Part shown: positions 61,661 through 64,000 of the stretch, piece after piece
How the letters are laid out: each line of letters begins with the position of its first letter
How positions within the stretch are numbered: the stretch's first letter is position 1
Assembly (NCBI GenBank): GCA_964478545.1
Contig: CAYZIS010000012.1
Location: forward strand, 12,882-76,881
DNA: 64,000 nucleotides
Reading direction: 5' to 3'
From: DQWO01 sp964478545
GTDB lineage: Bacteria > Desulfobacterota > Anaeroferrophillalia > Anaeroferrophillales > Anaeroferrophillaceae
Notes under the pieces: generated by a model
Told to the model about the DNA's origin: nothing
The model's database searches: none
The model's input: only the letters and a program-made list of their open reading frames with translations
Position numbers and translations under genes: made by a program

Positions 61661-62730
61661 GTAGAACACCCTATGTCCGTCCTGCAATCGGGGAAATGGC
61701 TGGTTATACTCCCGGTTTTCAGCCTCCTCGCGGCAGCCAAATAATCAAGCTGAATACCAATGAAAATCCTTATCCACCATCTCCGGCAGTAGCGACGGCA
61801 ATCAGAAAAGCGGCGGAAAATCATGAAAGACTGCGACTGTATCCAGACCCGGTCAGCAGTCGCTTGCGACAGACGGCAGCAGAAATATATGGTGTAACTG
61901 CTGAACAGGTCATGGCTGGAAATGGTTCCGATGACCTGTTGAGGATACTGCTGGACACTTTTGTTGACCCCGGTGAACAGGTGGGGTTTTTTGACCCCTC
62001 CTATTCTCTCTACCCGGTTTTGGCCCAAATTCGCGGTGCCAGTCCTAAAGCTTTTGCCTTTGATCCGGCAACCCCTGAACCAATTATTACAACAACAGGG
62101 ATAAAACTTTTTTTCCTCACCAATCCCCATGCTCCTTATGGCCTAGGTTTTTCCAATCATTTTATCAGGAGAATGGCCGATCAACTTAACGGCATCCTGG
62201 TGGTTGATGAAGCCTACGGAGATTTTGCCAAAGAAAGTGCCCTGTCCCTGCTGGACCAATGCCAAAACTTGGTAGTCACTCGCACTTTTTCAAAATCCTA
62301 CGCTCTGGCAGCCATGCGGGTTGGATTAGCCTTTGCCGTCCCGATGCTGATCGCTGAAATGGACAAAGCCCGGGACAGTTATAACCTTGACCTCCTGGCC
62401 CAGGAAGCAGCAACTGCCGCCCTGCTGGACCAGGCTTACCTGGAAAAAACTGTTACCAGAATAAAAGAGATGCGACAGAAATTCAACCGACAATTAACCG
62501 AAAAAAACTTTACCACTTATCCCAGCCAGTCAAATTTCATTTTTACCATTCCCCCGGCAGGATTTAAGGCCGGTGATTTATACCACTATCTACAGCAACA
62601 CCAAGTGCTGGTTCGCTACTTCAGCACCCCGCCCCTTGACCGGGGCATTCGCATCACCATCGGTACCCCTGAACAGATGGAGCAGGTACTCGATATAATC
62701 AATAAATTCCTCTCAGAGAAGGAAAACTAG
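61657..62730 (+). CDS. hisC: Histidinol-phosphate aminotransferase
   Basis: 357 aa class II PLP aminotransferase. 'IIKLNTNENPYPPSPAV', 'LYPDPVSSRLRQTAAEIYGV', 'GNGSDDLLRILLDTF', PLP-binding Lys in 'TRTFSKSYALAAMRVGLAF', Arg in 'GIRITIGTPEQME'. It converts imidazole-acetol phosphate to histidinol phosphate. Close relatives act in cobalamin synthesis (CobD), but the length and motifs fit HisC. ATG overlaps the hemB stop; two bases separate it from the next aminotransferase gene. Confidence 0.88.
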   Translation: MSRTPYVRPAIGEMAGYTPGFQPPRGSQIIKLNTNENPYPPSPAVATAIRKAAENHERLRLYPDPVSSRLRQTAAEIYGVTAEQVMAGNGSDDLLRILLDTFVDPGEQVGFFDPSYSLYPVLAQIRGASPKAFAFDPATPEPIITTTGIKLFFLTNPHAPYGLGFSNHFIRRMADQLNGILVVDEAYGDFAKESALSLLDQCQNLVVTRTFSKSYALAAMRVGLAFAVPMLIAEMDKARDSYNLDLLAQEAATAALLDQAYLEKTVTRIKEMRQKFNRQLTEKNFTTYPSQSNFIFTIPPAGFKAGDLYHYLQQHQVLVRYFSTPPLDRGIRITIGTPEQMEQVLDIINKFLSEKEN

Positions 62731-62732
62731 AA

Positions 62733-63917
62733 ATGGCTATCGCTGACAAGATTAAAAATTTCATGGACCGTTCATCCTGGATCCGCAAGATGTTTGAAGA
62801 AGGAGCTGAATTAAAAGCCCGGCTTGGAGCTGAAAACGTTTACGATTTCACCCTTGGCAACCCGGATGTCTATCCACCTGAAGAAGTTGAAACAGAACTG
62901 GTTAAGATTATCCAGGAACGTATCCCGATGAAATACGGCTACATGCCCAATGCCGGCTACCCTGAAACCAGGCAGGCGGTGGCTGGCACCCTGAGCCATG
63001 AGCAGCAAATCAGCGTACCGGCTGATTCAGTGGTCATGACCTGCGGAGCAGGCGGAGCGTTGAATGTCATTTTCAAAACCATCCTCAACCCCGGAGATGA
63101 AGTCATTTCTCCGCGGCCTTTCTTTGTTGAATATAATTTTTATGTGGACAACCACGGTGGGGTTTTGAAAACCGCTGATCCTTTGACCGACTTCACCCTC
63201 AACCTGGAGGCCATAGAAGCGGAAATAAGCGAAAAAACCAAGGCAGTGATCATCAATTCACCCAACAATCCCAGTGGGGCCATCTTTCCTGAATCCCAAA
63301 TCCAAAAACTGGGAGAACTGCTGGAACGAAAATCTGCTGAAATCGGTCATCCCATCTACCTGATTGCCGATGAACCCTACCGTAAAATTATTTATGATGA
63401 TGCGGTGGTACCTCCTGTTTTTCCATTTTATAAAAACAGCATCATTGCCAACTCCTATTCTAAAGAGCTCTCCCTTGCCGGAGAGCGCATTGGCTTCCTG
63501 GCCCTGAATCCCAATGCCGACGATTTCGGCTCCCTGGCCGCCGGGTTCCTTTTTAGCAACCGGATCCTCGGCTTCGTCAATGCCCCGGGAATCATGCAGC
63601 GGCTGGTGGCCAGAATCCAGGGAACTTCTATCAATATCTCCCAATATAGGCAAAAACGTGACCTTCTCTATGCCGGGCTGACTGATGCCGGTTTTACCCT
63701 TAAAAAGCCCCAGGGAGCTTTTTATCTCTTCCCCAAAAGTCCCATCAGCGATGATGTAAAATTTGTCCGCATCCTCCAGACCCATAATATCCTGGCCGTA
63801 CCCGGTAGCGGCTTCGGAGGGGCCGGATATTTCCGACTAGCCTATTGCATCGATGACGCCTCCATTGAACGCTCACTGCCGGTTTTCAAAAAGGTTGGAG
63901 AACAATTTTTCAGCTAG
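62733..63917 (+). CDS. Class I/II PLP-dependent aminotransferase
   Basis: 394 aa. 'YDFTLGNPDVYPPEEVETELVKII', 'YGYMPNAGYPETRQAVAG', 'VVMTCGAGGALNVIFKTILNPGDEVISPRPFFVEY', 'AVIINSPNNPSGAIF', 'LIADEPYRKIIYD', PLP Lys in 'ANSYSKELSLAGERIGFLAL'. Likely an aspartate/aromatic-type transaminase; substrate not fixed by sequence. In anaerobes this type often pairs pyridoxal 5'-phosphate-dependent amino acid synthesis with heme or histidine genes by chance of order. Last complete gene of the window; nothing further is seen to 64000. Confidence 0.88.
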   Translation: MAIADKIKNFMDRSSWIRKMFEEGAELKARLGAENVYDFTLGNPDVYPPEEVETELVKIIQERIPMKYGYMPNAGYPETRQAVAGTLSHEQQISVPADSVVMTCGAGGALNVIFKTILNPGDEVISPRPFFVEYNFYVDNHGGVLKTADPLTDFTLNLEAIEAEISEKTKAVIINSPNNPSGAIFPESQIQKLGELLERKSAEIGHPIYLIADEPYRKIIYDDAVVPPVFPFYKNSIIANSYSKELSLAGERIGFLALNPNADDFGSLAAGFLFSNRILGFVNAPGIMQRLVARIQGTSINISQYRQKRDLLYAGLTDAGFTLKKPQGAFYLFPKSPISDDVKFVRILQTHNILAVPGSGFGGAGYFRLAYCIDDASIERSLPVFKKVGEQFFS

Positions 63918-64000
63918 AAATCTTGAATTGCTCAGCGGTCTGACCTGGTGTTGAATAACTATTTATTTCACCGCCTATTTTTCAAGATAAAATACCTCCT

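Noticed and set aside
63918..64000. Ribosome-site-like ACCTCCT at the right edge
   Set aside because: On the minus strand it would precede only a five-codon frame; on the plus strand it has no meaning. No gene supported.

Overview
The window looks like a chromosome segment of a deltaproteobacterium (Desulfobacterota-like). The main grounds are an EF-G of the spdEFG1 type, an FmdE-family protein, a DUF2155 lipoprotein, a solute-symporter histidine kinase and a ccsA-hemA-hemC-hemD-hemB heme cluster. This placement is an inference from gene content; no rRNA or marker phylogeny is available here.

Layout. 1-706: the 3' end of serS and two tRNA-Ser genes. 754-1964: a scrambled block bracketed by inverted copies of a ~22-bp repeat and holding only broken genes (SDR, PstB-like ATPase, a truncated start). 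2347-8195: ordinary genes (secreted beta-propeller, PHP phosphoesterase, RecD2 helicase, DUF2155 lipoprotein) and one decayed gene. 8223-8299: tRNA-Arg(ACG), the attachment site of an 8.6-kb integrative element (8254-16896) with integrase, AlpA-like protein, AEP primase, RepA-like ATPase, HigBA toxin-antitoxin and ORF6N protein. The element is flanked by a 64-bp direct repeat of the tRNA 3' end and its terminator. 17.0-33.2 kb: a defence island directly behind the element. It carries DUF499 ATPase, DUF3780, DUF1156 methyltransferase, Fic, PLD-SNF2 helicase and a 1175-aa helical protein, then a GmrSD remnant and a Phd/PIN toxin-antitoxin pair. It ends next to a tRNA-Arg-like anticodon-arm remnant. 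33.2-64 kb: core genome. This includes an amine oxidase, FmdE, DUF2334, a broken glycosyltransferase, arfB, spdEFG1, patatin, a free-standing NFACT-R protein, a phosphorelay, icd with LeuCD-type hydratase subunits, aspS, tRNA-Pro(CGG), heme genes, hisC and a second aminotransferase.

Most interesting system. The DUF499/DUF3780/DUF1156/PLD-helicase set resembles a known class of predicted methylation-linked anti-phage operons. Here a class I-type Fic AMP-transferase is inserted in the operon. A convergent 61-aa gene overlaps the fic 3' end and encodes the Fic-inhibitory signature SxxxEG, so it is a candidate antitoxin in an unusual tail-to-tail position. The 1175-aa protein that closes the operon has no motif I recognise.

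Noncoding structure is rich. There are at least four dispersed hairpin families, one of which (36310-36402 and 50761-50853) shows a compensatory base change in its stem.
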